Assembly: GCA_910580225.1 (NCBI GenBank)
Contig: CAJTXE010000079.1
Span: 1 to 9,798 of the forward strand
Direction: 5' to 3'
Source of the DNA: an uncultured Acetatifactor sp.
GTDB taxonomy: Bacteria > Bacillota > Clostridia > Lachnospirales > Lachnospiraceae
DNA: 9,798 bases
Shown: piece after piece, positions 1 through 6,387 of the stretch
Numbering within the stretch: position 1 is the first letter of the stretch
How the letters are laid out: each line of letters opens with the position of its first letter
Program-made: the position numbers and the translations under genes
The notes under the pieces: generated by a model
Databases searched by the model: none
Seen by the model: the letters and a program-made list of their open reading frames with translations, nothing else
What the model was told of the DNA's origin: nothing

Positions 1-11
1 GTACCACTTCT

Positions 12-39
12 CCCAGAAACACCGTATTTCCGGGCTTTT
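12..39 (+). terminator. Possible weak intrinsic terminator of a gene to the left
   Basis: CCC (12-14) and GAAA (16-19) can pair with TTTC (27-30) and GGG (32-34), with one A-C mismatch and a 7-base loop. TTTT follows at 36-39. The stem is short and the U-run is only four, so this is weak. It would end a plus-strand gene lying left of the window. No coding sequence could be recognised in bases 1-50. Confidence 0.25.
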
Positions 40-50
40 CATCCGCAAAA

Positions 51-83
51 CTTTACGACATCTTTAAAAGTTCTTTATGACTT
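51..83 (+). promoter_or_regulatory. Three tandem 11-bp repeats (CTTTA...), candidate response-regulator operator
   Basis: CTTTACGACAT (51-61), CTTTAAAAGTT (62-72) and CTTTATGACTT (73-83) are head-to-tail units. All start with CTTTA and their starts are exactly 11 bases apart. OmpR/PhoB-family regulators bind direct repeats at about this period, on one face of the helix. The last unit covers the -35 position of the promoter at 101-106, as expected for an activator that replaces a weak -35. The regulator is not identified; the partner of the kinase at 2058 is the obvious candidate, by inference. Confidence 0.6.
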
Positions 84-106
84 ATTAACCTCCCTTGGTC
101 TATAAT
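77..106 (+). promoter_or_regulatory. Promoter of the left ABC/kinase operon
   Basis: A perfect TATAAT -10 lies at 101-106. The best -35 is ATGACT at 77-82 (4 of 6 matches to TTGACA), with an 18-base spacer. A strong -10 with a poor -35 inside an operator suggests an activated promoter. Transcription would start near 112-114, giving a leader of about 190 bases. Confidence 0.6.
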
Positions 107-112
107 GATACC

Positions 113-302
113 TGTCAGCCGGAAAAGCACACTCCGGCAAAACGGCGAAAGGTCCAGCTGAGAAATCTGTTGGACAGTAAAGGCACACGAGCGGAACTTT
201 TATGAGTTCCCTTTCGGATAAAAGTTTCTTTCATTACAGGTGTGTCGAAGCGACTTTACCCTTTCGTGCTATCTCGCAGCAAATTAAATCAGGAGGCCAG
301 AA
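113..302 (+). ncRNA. Highly structured 5' leader RNA, candidate cis-regulator, class not recognised
   Basis: The leader folds by eye into a compact branched structure. A first hairpin is GCCGG 118-122 with CCGGC 134-138. A three-way junction follows: P1 CGAAAG 146-151 with CTTTCG 261-266, P2 GTCCA 152-156 with TGGAC 171-175, and P3 GTAAAG 177-182 with CTTTAC 254-259. Inside P3, CACAC 184-188 pairs with GTGTG 240-244. That stem encloses a long hairpin, 194-203 with 218-228 (one bulge). A mini-stem TCG 245-247 with CGA 251-253 closes the branch. The helices abut almost without gaps. No core of a riboswitch class I know (TPP, SAM, cobalamin, c-di-GMP-I, FMN, lysine, glycine) is present. The ribosome site at 291-296 lies just outside P1, so control of initiation is possible but not shown. 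Confidence 0.5.
291..296 (+). promoter_or_regulatory. Ribosome binding site of the first ABC ATPase
   Basis: AGGAGG is a perfect Shine-Dalgarno six bases before the ATG at 303. It fixes that start. It sits 24 bases after the leader fold closes, in an A/T-rich unpaired stretch. Confidence 0.85.
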
Positions 303-1229
303 ATGAATGACTATGTTATAGAAGCACGGCAAATCACAAAAAAATACCGCTCCGTCCCGGCCCTGAACCAGGTGAACCTGGGGGTGCAGCCCGGGAGCAT
401 CTACGGGCTCATCGGCGACAACGGCGCGGGAAAGTCCACCCTGTTAAAGCTCCTGGCAGGGCACATCTTCCCCACCGCAGGGGAGATCCGCCTGTTCGGC
501 CAGTCCGGAGAAAGGGAACTCCGCCGCTGCCGCAGGCAGATGGGAGTCATCATCGAACATCCCGGCTTTTTCCCCAACATGACCGTGGAGCGCACCCTGG
601 AATATTACCGCATCCAAAAGGGCGTCCCGGGCAGGAAAAAGGCGGAGCAGATTATGGAGCTTGTAGGCATCCTGGAAAAGCGCCGGGAAAAATGCAAGTG
701 CCTCTCCCTGGGCCAGAAGCAGCGGCTGGGCCTTGCCATCGCCCTGCTGGGGGAGCCTGCGCTGTTGGTTCTGGACGAACCCGTCAACGGCCTGGATCCC
801 AGCGGTATCGTGGAGCTGCGCGCCCTGCTCCAGAGGCTGAACACAGAGAAGCGCATCACCATCCTGCTGTCCAGTCATATCCTGTCCGAGCTTCAACAGA
901 CCGCCACCATGTTCGGGTTCTTAAGCGGGGGAAACCTTCTGGAGGAGATATCCGCCCAGGAGCTGCGGGAAAAATGCGCGGACCGTCTGGACATTGCCGT
1001 GGAGGACAGGGAAAAGTACGCCGCCCTGCTGACAAAGCATTTCCCGGAGGAAAACTGGCGGGTACTTCCGGAGGGCACCATACAGATCCGCGGCTTCCGC
1101 CGGGAACCTGGGGCCTACAGCCGCCTGGCCATGGAGCACGGACTCTGCATCCTGAAACTGGAGCGCAGGTCCGCTTCTCTGGAAGACTATTACATGAACC
1201 TGAAGAACGGAGGGAAAACATCATGCTGA
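303..1229 (+). CDS. ABC transporter ATPase, BcrA/LanF (bacitracin/lantibiotic immunity) type
   Basis: A 308-residue cytoplasmic ATPase that powers the permease encoded next to it, probably moving an antimicrobial peptide or lipid-linked toxicant off the membrane. All nucleotide-binding motifs are visible: Walker A GDNGAGKST (38-46), signature LSLGQ (133-137), Walker B ending LVLDE (to 158), and H-loop His191. The Q-loop position is Glu85 (IIEHPGFFPN) rather than Gln. This 'E-loop' is conserved in lantibiotic-immunity LanF ATPases and is also seen in BcrA-like proteins. About 90 residues follow the ATPase core, as usual for this group. The start is set by a perfect ribosome site. The stop overlaps the permease start by 7 bases. 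Substrate is inferred from family only; other ABC-2 exporters share this layout. Confidence 0.92.
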   Translation: MNDYVIEARQITKKYRSVPALNQVNLGVQPGSIYGLIGDNGAGKSTLLKLLAGHIFPTAGEIRLFGQSGERELRRCRRQMGVIIEHPGFFPNMTVERTLEYYRIQKGVPGRKKAEQIMELVGILEKRREKCKCLSLGQKQRLGLAIALLGEPALLVLDEPVNGLDPSGIVELRALLQRLNTEKRITILLSSHILSELQQTATMFGFLSGGNLLEEISAQELREKCADRLDIAVEDREKYAALLTKHFPEENWRVLPEGTIQIRGFRREPGAYSRLAMEHGLCILKLERRSASLEDYYMNLKNGGKTSC

Positions 1230-2002
1230 ATTATATCAAAAGCGAGCTCTACAGAGCGTTACACAGCAAGGAGATCCACGGGACTGCCATAGGCCTTCTG
1301 GCAATCATCCTGTCCATGAACCTGGTCCTGTTCCTGATGAAGGACGTGGAGCATTTCCGTTACGGCTCTGCTTCTTTCTCCTATTCCATGCTGGTATCCG
1401 TACCTATGATGTACTGCTATGTAGCCGCCGATGTGGCCGTCATGCTGTATGAATCGGACAGGCGAAACGGCACCATGGGGAACAGCATCGCCCACGGCAT
1501 TTCCCGGATGCAGCTTTTCGCCGGAAAATGTATCGTCTGCTTCACGGTCTCTCTGATCCTGCTTGCAGCGGCGCTGCCAGTATATATCGGAAGCGCATCG
1601 CTGCTCCATGCCCAGGGTCCCACTACCGCCCAGGATATGCTGTTGGAAATCCCCGCCATGTCCCTGATCGCCACCGGCTCCCTGATTCTGGCCGTGGTTC
1701 TACTGGATCTTTTTCAAAACAGCTTCTTCAGCGTCCTCACATGGCTGACGGTAATGCTGCTCCTGCCCAAGCTTCTGCTGTTCGCCGGGATGCTCCTGCC
1801 CTTTGGAGGGGACGCGCTCATGGATGCAGCCATGTGGATGCCCGCCAACTTCATCCCGGCAGGCACACGGGTAAACATGTCGGAATGCGTCACCATATGG
1901 GACACCGGGGCGGGCATGGCAAGATGCCTCCTTTCGGGCGCAGCCGGAATCCTTGTGTTTGGCCTGGCAGGTGTGCTATTATTGAGGAAACGGGACATTT
2001 GA
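1223..2002 (+). CDS. ABC-2 type permease, partner of the upstream ATPase
   Basis: A 259-residue integral membrane protein with six hydrophobic segments, near residues 19-39, 53-75, 101-124, 145-163, 167-193 and 234-254. This is the BcrB/LanE-LanG plan. It ends LLLRKRDI, a basic-acidic tail common in these permeases. The start at 1223 is preferred over an in-frame ATG at 692, because the longer frame runs inside the ATPase gene and reads as arginine- and proline-rich nonsense. GGAGGG at 1209-1214 lies 8 bases before 1223. The gene overlaps the ATPase stop, so translation is coupled. Lantibiotic FEG systems have two permeases; only one is present, so the transporter would be a homodimer or borrow a partner. 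The hydrophobic profile is clear, but the exact family is less certain. Confidence 0.88.
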   Translation: MLNYIKSELYRALHSKEIHGTAIGLLAIILSMNLVLFLMKDVEHFRYGSASFSYSMLVSVPMMYCYVAADVAVMLYESDRRNGTMGNSIAHGISRMQLFAGKCIVCFTVSLILLAAALPVYIGSASLLHAQGPTTAQDMLLEIPAMSLIATGSLILAVVLLDLFQNSFFSVLTWLTVMLLLPKLLLFAGMLLPFGGDALMDAAMWMPANFIPAGTRVNMSECVTIWDTGAGMARCLLSGAAGILVFGLAGVLLLRKRDI

Positions 2003-2030
2003 CAAAAAACGGCGCCCCATGTAAGAAGAG

Positions 2031-2044
2031 GAAAACGCGTTTTC
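2031..2044 (+). repeat. 14-bp perfect palindrome before the kinase gene
   Basis: GAAAACGCGTTTTC is self-complementary over 14 bases in the 55-base gap between permease and kinase, two bases before the GGGAGGAG ribosome site (2046-2053). As RNA it gives a 5-bp stem with a CGCG loop, which could modestly tune kinase translation. As DNA it could be a protein site. Function is unknown. Confidence 0.4.
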
Positions 2045-2057
2045 AGGGAGGAGCAGG

Positions 2058-3050
2058 ATGGGAGATTTTTTCCGGGCACAGGATTTGGGACTGGTGTTTT
2101 TATTGATTGTTTCAACATACTTTTCCATTCGGTATTTCGCACTGGAGCATGCTCTCCGGGAGACGGCATTGGAACTGGCGGAAATCCAGGACCATGTGCT
2201 TCAAAACAGAATCCTCCGTCTGCCCCTGCCGGACAAAGGACTGGAGCGGCTGCTGAAATCCATCAACGGCGCCCTGGAGCAGATCCGCAGGGAGCGCCTG
2301 GGCTATGAAAAAAGGGAGCGGGAGTTCCAACAGCAGATCGAGGACATCAGCCATGACCTGCGCACGCCCCTGACGGTTATCCTGGGGTATCTGAAATGGC
2401 TGAAAACGCCCGGAGGAAATCCCTCTTTCCGGTTTGAAGAATCCCTGGATGTACTGGAGCGAAACGCCCGGTCCATGGAGCATCTGGTCTCCCAGTTTTA
2501 CGCCTTTTCCCGGGTAAACGGTGCGGATTTTTCCCTGGAGCCGGAGCGTCTGGACCTGTGCAGGCTACTGCGGGAGAGCCTTGCGGACAATTACAGCGCT
2601 CTGGAAAGAGAAGGATTTTCCCTGGAAAGCCACTTGCCGGAGTACCCCGTGATGGTACTGGGAAACAAGGACGCCTGTGAACGCATTTTCGCAAACATGC
2701 TCCAGAATGCAGGAAGATATGCCCACAGTTATCTGGATGTCCGCATCCTGGAGGACTGCGGGCAGGTTCAGGTTGTTTTTGAAAATGATTCCGAGAAAAT
2801 AAGAGGGGATGATATACCGAATCTTTTCAATCGTTTTTACAGAAATGATGCCGCCCGAAACAACGGAGGCTCCGGCCTGGGGCTGACCATTGCCAGGTCC
2901 CTGGCGGAAGCCATGGGCGGCTCCCTGACAGCCCAGGCTCTGCCCAGAGCGGAGCAGCCCTCCCCCGGTGAGGGGCAGACTGCAATCCGTTTTGTGCTGA
3001 CGCTGCCTGCAGAAGCCCCTTCTCCGCAGCCGCTGCGCCCCGGGATTTAA
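2058..3050 (+). CDS. Sensor histidine kinase with a single membrane helix
   Basis: A 330-residue two-component kinase. One hydrophobic helix lies near residues 9-28, with almost nothing outside the membrane. A charged, probably coiled-coil linker (about 30-95) follows. The dimerisation domain carries His99 in SHDLRTP. The ATP-binding domain has an N-box with Asn213 and Asn217, an F-box (LFNRFYRN, 256-263) and a G2 box (GGSGLGL, 270-276). The G1 position reads NDSEK where DxGxG is usual; such degenerate G1 boxes occur in kinases of this class. The tail (about 295-330) is proline-rich. A small sensor next to a BcrA/LanF-type transporter fits kinases thought to sense peptide stress in the membrane or through the transporter. 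GGGAGGAG at 2046-2053 supports the start. No partner regulator is in the window; it may lie just to the left. Confidence 0.92.
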   Translation: MGDFFRAQDLGLVFLLIVSTYFSIRYFALEHALRETALELAEIQDHVLQNRILRLPLPDKGLERLLKSINGALEQIRRERLGYEKREREFQQQIEDISHDLRTPLTVILGYLKWLKTPGGNPSFRFEESLDVLERNARSMEHLVSQFYAFSRVNGADFSLEPERLDLCRLLRESLADNYSALEREGFSLESHLPEYPVMVLGNKDACERIFANMLQNAGRYAHSYLDVRILEDCGQVQVVFENDSEKIRGDDIPNLFNRFYRNDAARNNGGSGLGLTIARSLAEAMGGSLTAQALPRAEQPSPGEGQTAIRFVLTLPAEAPSPQPLRPGI

Positions 3051-3291
3051 GCAGCAGTTCAGACAAAGTGTAATTTTGACTCCGCAAGAGGGGCTGTCTG
3101 AACGGTAACGGATTTAATCCGGTACACGGGGCAGCGAATCCCCCGTCTCATATCAAGCTGACGGCATAACCGCCCCGGAACACGGCAAAGAGTCTTCGGA
3201 CGCAGTGCCTGCATGGCCGATACTGTCAGTGTCCCCGGATGCTCGTTCCACTGGCGGGAAGGATGCCGCAGGAGGGTGTTTCAATTCAAAT
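3051..3291. other. Convergent intergenic region with several inverted repeats
   Basis: These 241 bases separate the ends of the two operons. I see no gene. Three dyads lie in a row: a 9-bp perfect pair (3057-3065 with 3095-3103), CGGATTTAATCCG (3109-3121), and ACGGGG 3126-3131 with CCCCGT 3141-3146. None is followed by a T-run on either strand, so there is no canonical terminator. The stretch 3150-3290 shows nothing I can name. Confidence 0.6.
3057..3103. repeat. 9-bp perfect inverted repeat, possible transcription end or element scar
   Basis: GTTCAGACA (3057-3065) and TGTCTGAAC (3095-3103) are exact complements separated by 29 bases. The pair lies 6 bases after the kinase stop and would form a hairpin on either strand. 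With no U-tract it is a poor intrinsic terminator, but it could act as an mRNA 3' stabiliser. The right end, GGGGCTGTCTGAAC, loosely resembles ends of some insertion sequences, but I see no target duplication. Confidence 0.45.
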
Positions 3292-5487
3292 TTACATCAT
3301 GGTATCATCCCGAAGGCTCTCTGTCAAACTGATTTTGCGTACATTCCGCCAGGCAAGGTAATAGGCCAGTGCCACAGAACCCAAGACGGCCAGTATAAAC
3401 AGGAGAATGGGAACCAGGGGCGCCTCCGCCATAAATTCCCCCGCTGCAACATAGCTCATCTTCAGCATACAGCCCACTGTAATACCGACAAGGGGAAGGC
3501 CGATCAGCACCGGTTTGCCTGCTATCACCAGTGCCTCCGTGCAGAACATTTTCCGGAGTTCCCCGGGCGTCATTCCAACCGACATATATCTTGCAAATTC
3601 CCTTTTCCTCTGGCGCACAAATCCCAGGGTGTTGGAAAACACATTGCCCATGCCGATGATTCCAAGCAGGATGCAAAAGCCGCCGAAGATTGCCTTCATT
3701 CCCTGTATCTGTCTGTTGTTTGTCTCATATTCCCGAATGCGGTTTTCCCATTCCATGGTATATTTCCCCCGGACTGCCAGGTCCATCTCCTCCTGAAGCA
3801 TATCCAGTTCTTCCAATGACGGATTCTCTCCGCCCAGAATGCAGACATAACTGTCTTTTTCCGTCCCGCCTATCTGTCCCTTTATCTCCTTCCACAAAGA
3901 TACCGGGATAAAATGCACCAGTTCATAATAGTCAAGCTTTGCATATTCCTCCCTGATAACAGGGACTTTTTCCGTGTAAGCCAGAACCGGTATTTCAGCC
4001 GTCATTTCCCCATTCCCCCCCTGTCGTAAAACACTTGCGGCAGGGGCGTTTTGGTCCTTGATATAAGGCATAAAATCCGGATGCCGGAAATCCGGGTTTG
4101 TCACGTCCCGAATCTGGTTCCATATGACTGCCCCATGAAGCTGCGGTGTGATTCCAATCTGTTCACAGTACAGCTGAAAGCTGTTATCATCCAGTATGAC
4201 CAGCGGGGCGTTTACCATCCATCCGCCATCCACCTGTGTTGCATACGCTTCGGAAGCATGGGAAAAACCGCCCAAAGATTTCATTTCCTCGCTGATCTCT
4301 TCCTCTGCAATGATCCGCTTTGCGGCCGCCTTCTGATACAAAATGGCGCTCTTTGCCCCCTTCATCCCCTGCATGGCCTGGATTTCTTCCACAGCATCCA
4401 CATCCGTATCTTTCAGGGTAACCATCAAATCCCATACGTCCTGATACCTTTCAAAATAGGTTTCTCTTGTGCTGATTCCGGACAGCGCAAAGAAGCACTG
4501 CATCATCGCAAACGCCAGAAACGCAAATATAAAAGACAGGGATGCTGTGCGCAGGGCTTTTCTCTGGGCCTTCAGGGCATTCCCCGCCAGTTCTCCCTCC
4601 ACGCCGAACAGCAGCCTAAGGATAGAAGAATGTTTCCGGCGCTTTAACTGTAATTCGCCGGTGTTTTTGATTGCCTCCAGCGGCGTCAGCCTGCTTAGTT
4701 TTCCGGCCGGAAGCCATGCGGATATCCATATTGTCAGGATTGTTACAAGCAGTGTCAGGGCACAGACCCAGGGATGATAGCCAAATACCGCTTTATGCCG
4801 TCCTTCCACACCGCTCAACAGCATATTGCCTACATTCAATAGTCCCATACTGCCTGCAATGCCTGCCAGGTTCCCAAGGAGAACCGGTACCGCACAAAGC
4901 GCCGCCGCTTCCTGTAAAAGACAGGTCCGAATCTGCTTTGGCGTGGCCCCAATGCTTGAAAATATACCAAACTGATAAATCCGGGCGTTCATGGATACCG
5001 CAAAAGCATTGTGGATAATCACAATCAGCGAGAACGCGGCCAAAAACAGGATCAGTAAAAACATGGGAAATAACAGTCTGGGAGCCGTATCACTGGAATC
5101 CCGGACCAGGTACATTGCCAGAAGCCCATAATGATAGACGATCTGTTCCGGTGCAGCGCCAATTTGTTCCGCAATACGGGGGGTATCTGTGAAAACCGCG
5201 CCCAGGTCTTCAAAATAAAGATCCAATGCGAGCGGATTTGCCACAGCATCCCTTACATTGGCGAAATTTTTTGCGGTTTCCATGTCCCTCTCTGCAGGCT
5301 CCCCAAGAATCCGGCTGTGCCAGCCGCCTTCCTCCTGTTCAATCCGCTCAACCTCATATTTCCATGCATTGTAAAACAATCCGCACAACAGGGATAAAAG
5401 CAGGGCTGAAATAAATGCCGCTATCATGACGGACAAACTGGAGGAACGGTTGTTTTTCATATAACTCCATGAATATTCTTTCCACAT
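3292..5487 (-). CDS. Large FtsX-type ABC permease, peptide-resistance/export family
   Basis: A 731-residue membrane protein, the permease partner of the ATPase upstream. It contains two FtsX-like halves. Helix 1 is near 17-41, followed by an outside loop of about 95 residues. Helices 2-4 are near 137-165, 188-215 and 238-262. A cytoplasmic linker with the LTPLEAIKN motif follows. Helix 5 is near 314-335, then an outside domain of about 260 residues (about 338-596). Helices 6-8 are near 597-623, 650-676 and 688-713. This eight-helix, two-ectodomain plan differs from BceB (ten helices, one ectodomain) and matches the double-FtsX permeases that often follow an OmpR regulator and kinase in Clostridia. 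It is the last gene of its operon, 34 bases after the ATPase. Its ribosome site is weak (GGGAT touching the start), so it may rely on coupling. An alternative start is the Met ten codons in, preceded by GGAG. Confidence 0.9.
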   Translation of the reverse strand: MWKEYSWSYMKNNRSSSLSVMIAAFISALLLSLLCGLFYNAWKYEVERIEQEEGGWHSRILGEPAERDMETAKNFANVRDAVANPLALDLYFEDLGAVFTDTPRIAEQIGAAPEQIVYHYGLLAMYLVRDSSDTAPRLLFPMFLLILFLAAFSLIVIIHNAFAVSMNARIYQFGIFSSIGATPKQIRTCLLQEAAALCAVPVLLGNLAGIAGSMGLLNVGNMLLSGVEGRHKAVFGYHPWVCALTLLVTILTIWISAWLPAGKLSRLTPLEAIKNTGELQLKRRKHSSILRLLFGVEGELAGNALKAQRKALRTASLSFIFAFLAFAMMQCFFALSGISTRETYFERYQDVWDLMVTLKDTDVDAVEEIQAMQGMKGAKSAILYQKAAAKRIIAEEEISEEMKSLGGFSHASEAYATQVDGGWMVNAPLVILDDNSFQLYCEQIGITPQLHGAVIWNQIRDVTNPDFRHPDFMPYIKDQNAPAASVLRQGGNGEMTAEIPVLAYTEKVPVIREEYAKLDYYELVHFIPVSLWKEIKGQIGGTEKDSYVCILGGENPSLEELDMLQEEMDLAVRGKYTMEWENRIREYETNNRQIQGMKAIFGGFCILLGIIGMGNVFSNTLGFVRQRKREFARYMSVGMTPGELRKMFCTEALVIAGKPVLIGLPLVGITVGCMLKMSYVAAGEFMAEAPLVPILLFILAVLGSVALAYYLAWRNVRKISLTESLRDDTMM

Positions 5488-5497
5488 ATCCCATTGC

Positions 5498-5516
5498 TGT
5501 CATACAGTGGATGACA
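5498..5516 (-). repeat. Hairpin between the ATPase and permease genes
   Basis: TGTCAT (5498-5503) and ATGACA (5511-5516) are exact complements around a 7-base loop. The hairpin fills much of the 34-base gap before the permease start, which has only a weak ribosome site. It could lower permease translation relative to the ATPase or mark an RNA processing point. This is inferred from position only. Confidence 0.35.
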
Positions 5517-5521
5517 ACGGT

Positions 5522-6202
5522 TCACCTCCTTCTCTCATCTTTGACTATTCGTCCGTCTTCTATTGTTATCATGCGCTCTGCTTCCAGGGCCACCTTTTCG
5601 TCATGGGTAATGAGCAAAATAGTCTGCCCCAGATTGCGGCCCGCCAGTTTTAACATATCCATAATCTCTCCGGTATTTTTCCGGTCCAGGTTCCCGGTGG
5701 GTTCGTCCGCCAGAAGCAGGGCCGGACGGTAAATCAGGGAACGGGCAATGGCAACCCGCTGCTGCTGGCCGCCGGATAACTGGTTCGGCATAGCCTCAAG
5801 CCTGTCTGCAATGCCCAGAGAATTTACCACCTTCTCAAAATATTCCTGATTGGGCTTTTTCCGGTCAAGGGCAAGGGGCATGAGAATGTTTTTCCGCACT
5901 GTAAGCGTGGGGATCAAATTGTAAAACTGGTACACAAGCCCCACCTTTCTGCGCCGGAAAATAGCCGCCTCCGTCCGGTTCAGTCCGGAAAGGTCCGTTC
6001 CGTCTATCATAACCTTTCCCTCTGTGGGCTTGTCCACACTGCCCAGAATATGCAGCAGGGTGGATTTGCCGGAACCGGATGCGCCGATAATGGCCACAAA
6101 TTCTCCCTTGCTGACGGACAGGTCAATCCCGTTAAGGGCCGTTACCTCATTTGGGCCGGAGCCATATACCTTCCTGACTCCCTCACATTTTAAAATCTCC
6201 AT
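5522..6202 (-). CDS. ABC transporter ATPase, MacB/LolD-like, peptide-resistance exporter
   Basis: A 226-residue ATPase (typical for this family) that energises the FtsX permease made from the next gene. Motifs are complete: Walker A GASGSGKST, Q-loop in LVYQFYNLIP with the normal Gln, signature LSGGQQQRVAIA, Walker B LLLADEPTGNLD, and H-loop LLITHD. The ADEPTGNLD sequence is characteristic of the MacB/LolD/BceA group. An in-frame ATG at 6286 would add 28 residues. I prefer 6202 because the protein then begins MEILKCEGVRKVYG, the usual family start, and AAGGAG (6208-6213) lies five bases upstream of it. The extra residues would also be read from the hairpin-rich leader. The substrate is inferred to be an antimicrobial peptide or similar, from family and the sensor genes upstream. 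Confidence 0.94.
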   Translation of the reverse strand: MEILKCEGVRKVYGSGPNEVTALNGIDLSVSKGEFVAIIGASGSGKSTLLHILGSVDKPTEGKVMIDGTDLSGLNRTEAAIFRRRKVGLVYQFYNLIPTLTVRKNILMPLALDRKKPNQEYFEKVVNSLGIADRLEAMPNQLSGGQQQRVAIARSLIYRPALLLADEPTGNLDRKNTGEIMDMLKLAGRNLGQTILLITHDEKVALEAERMITIEDGRIVKDERRR

Positions 6203-6345
6203 TTTTTCTCCTTTCATCTGCCCGCAGATTCTCCAGAGTATCCCACGCTTCCGGAAGCCCTTTTGTACGCCGGTTCTCCAGGACATTCCCCGTCCTCCGG
6301 GCCCCTTCTCCCTCTTATTACGGGAACTGGTTCCTGCGGCTCTGT
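6203..6345 (-). promoter_or_regulatory. Leader of the ABC operon with four short hairpins
   Basis: If transcription starts from the promoter at 6352-6360, about 140 bases precede the ATPase start. Four dyads are visible: GGAAC 6323-6327 with GTTCC 6330-6334; AGGAC 6280-6284 with GTCCT 6292-6296; GCTTCCGGAAGC 6247-6258; and ATCTG 6216-6220 with CAGAT 6225-6229. The last sits two bases from the ribosome site, so it could influence access to it. No gene is seen here. Confidence 0.4.
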
Positions 6346-6351
6346 CCTTTC

Positions 6352-6360
6352 AGTATAGCA
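6352..6360 (-). promoter_or_regulatory. Extended -10 promoter for the ABC transporter genes
   Basis: On the minus strand the sequence reads TGCTATACT: a -10 hexamer TATACT (6352-6357) with the TGN extension. No good -35 is present at the usual distance; an inverted repeat occupies that place. This suggests an inducible internal promoter for the ATPase and permease. Confidence 0.5.
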
Positions 6361-6369
6361 AATGAAAGT

Positions 6370-6387
6370 TACAGTTCAGTGACTGTA
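6370..6387 (-). promoter_or_regulatory. Inverted repeat TACAGT-N6-ACTGTA, candidate operator for the adjacent response regulator
   Basis: TACAGT (6370-6375) and ACTGTA (6382-6387) are exact inverted half-sites 6 bases apart. They span the kinase stop codon and are centred near the -35 position of the promoter at 6352-6360. BceR-like regulators bind TNACA-N4-TGTAA dyads in front of their transporter genes, so a dyad of related sequence here is plausible as the OmpR-type regulator's site. It could instead be an RNA hairpin. Confidence 0.45.

Noticed and set aside
118..152. Leader segment as a c-di-GMP-I riboswitch
   Set aside because: CGAAAG and a GCACAC-like string are suggestive, but the GGGACGCAAAGC side of the core is absent.
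158..163. CTGAGA in the left leader as a thiamine (TPP) riboswitch signature
   Set aside because: The rest of the TPP core is missing and the surrounding helices do not match. A six-base match is expected by chance.
444..896. Minus-strand open frame opposite the first ATPase
   Set aside because: The plus-strand ATPase has every ABC motif. The antisense frame is a shadow of its GC-rich codons.
692..1222. N-terminal extension of the ABC-2 permease frame
   Set aside because: It overlaps the ATPase gene in another frame and encodes arginine/proline-rich sequence. A good ribosome site and family-like start are at 1223.
3205..3819. Plus-strand open frame of about 204 codons
   Set aside because: It lies antisense to the permease 3' end, has His/Cys/Gln-rich low-quality composition and no ribosome site. 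The permease frame explains the sequence.
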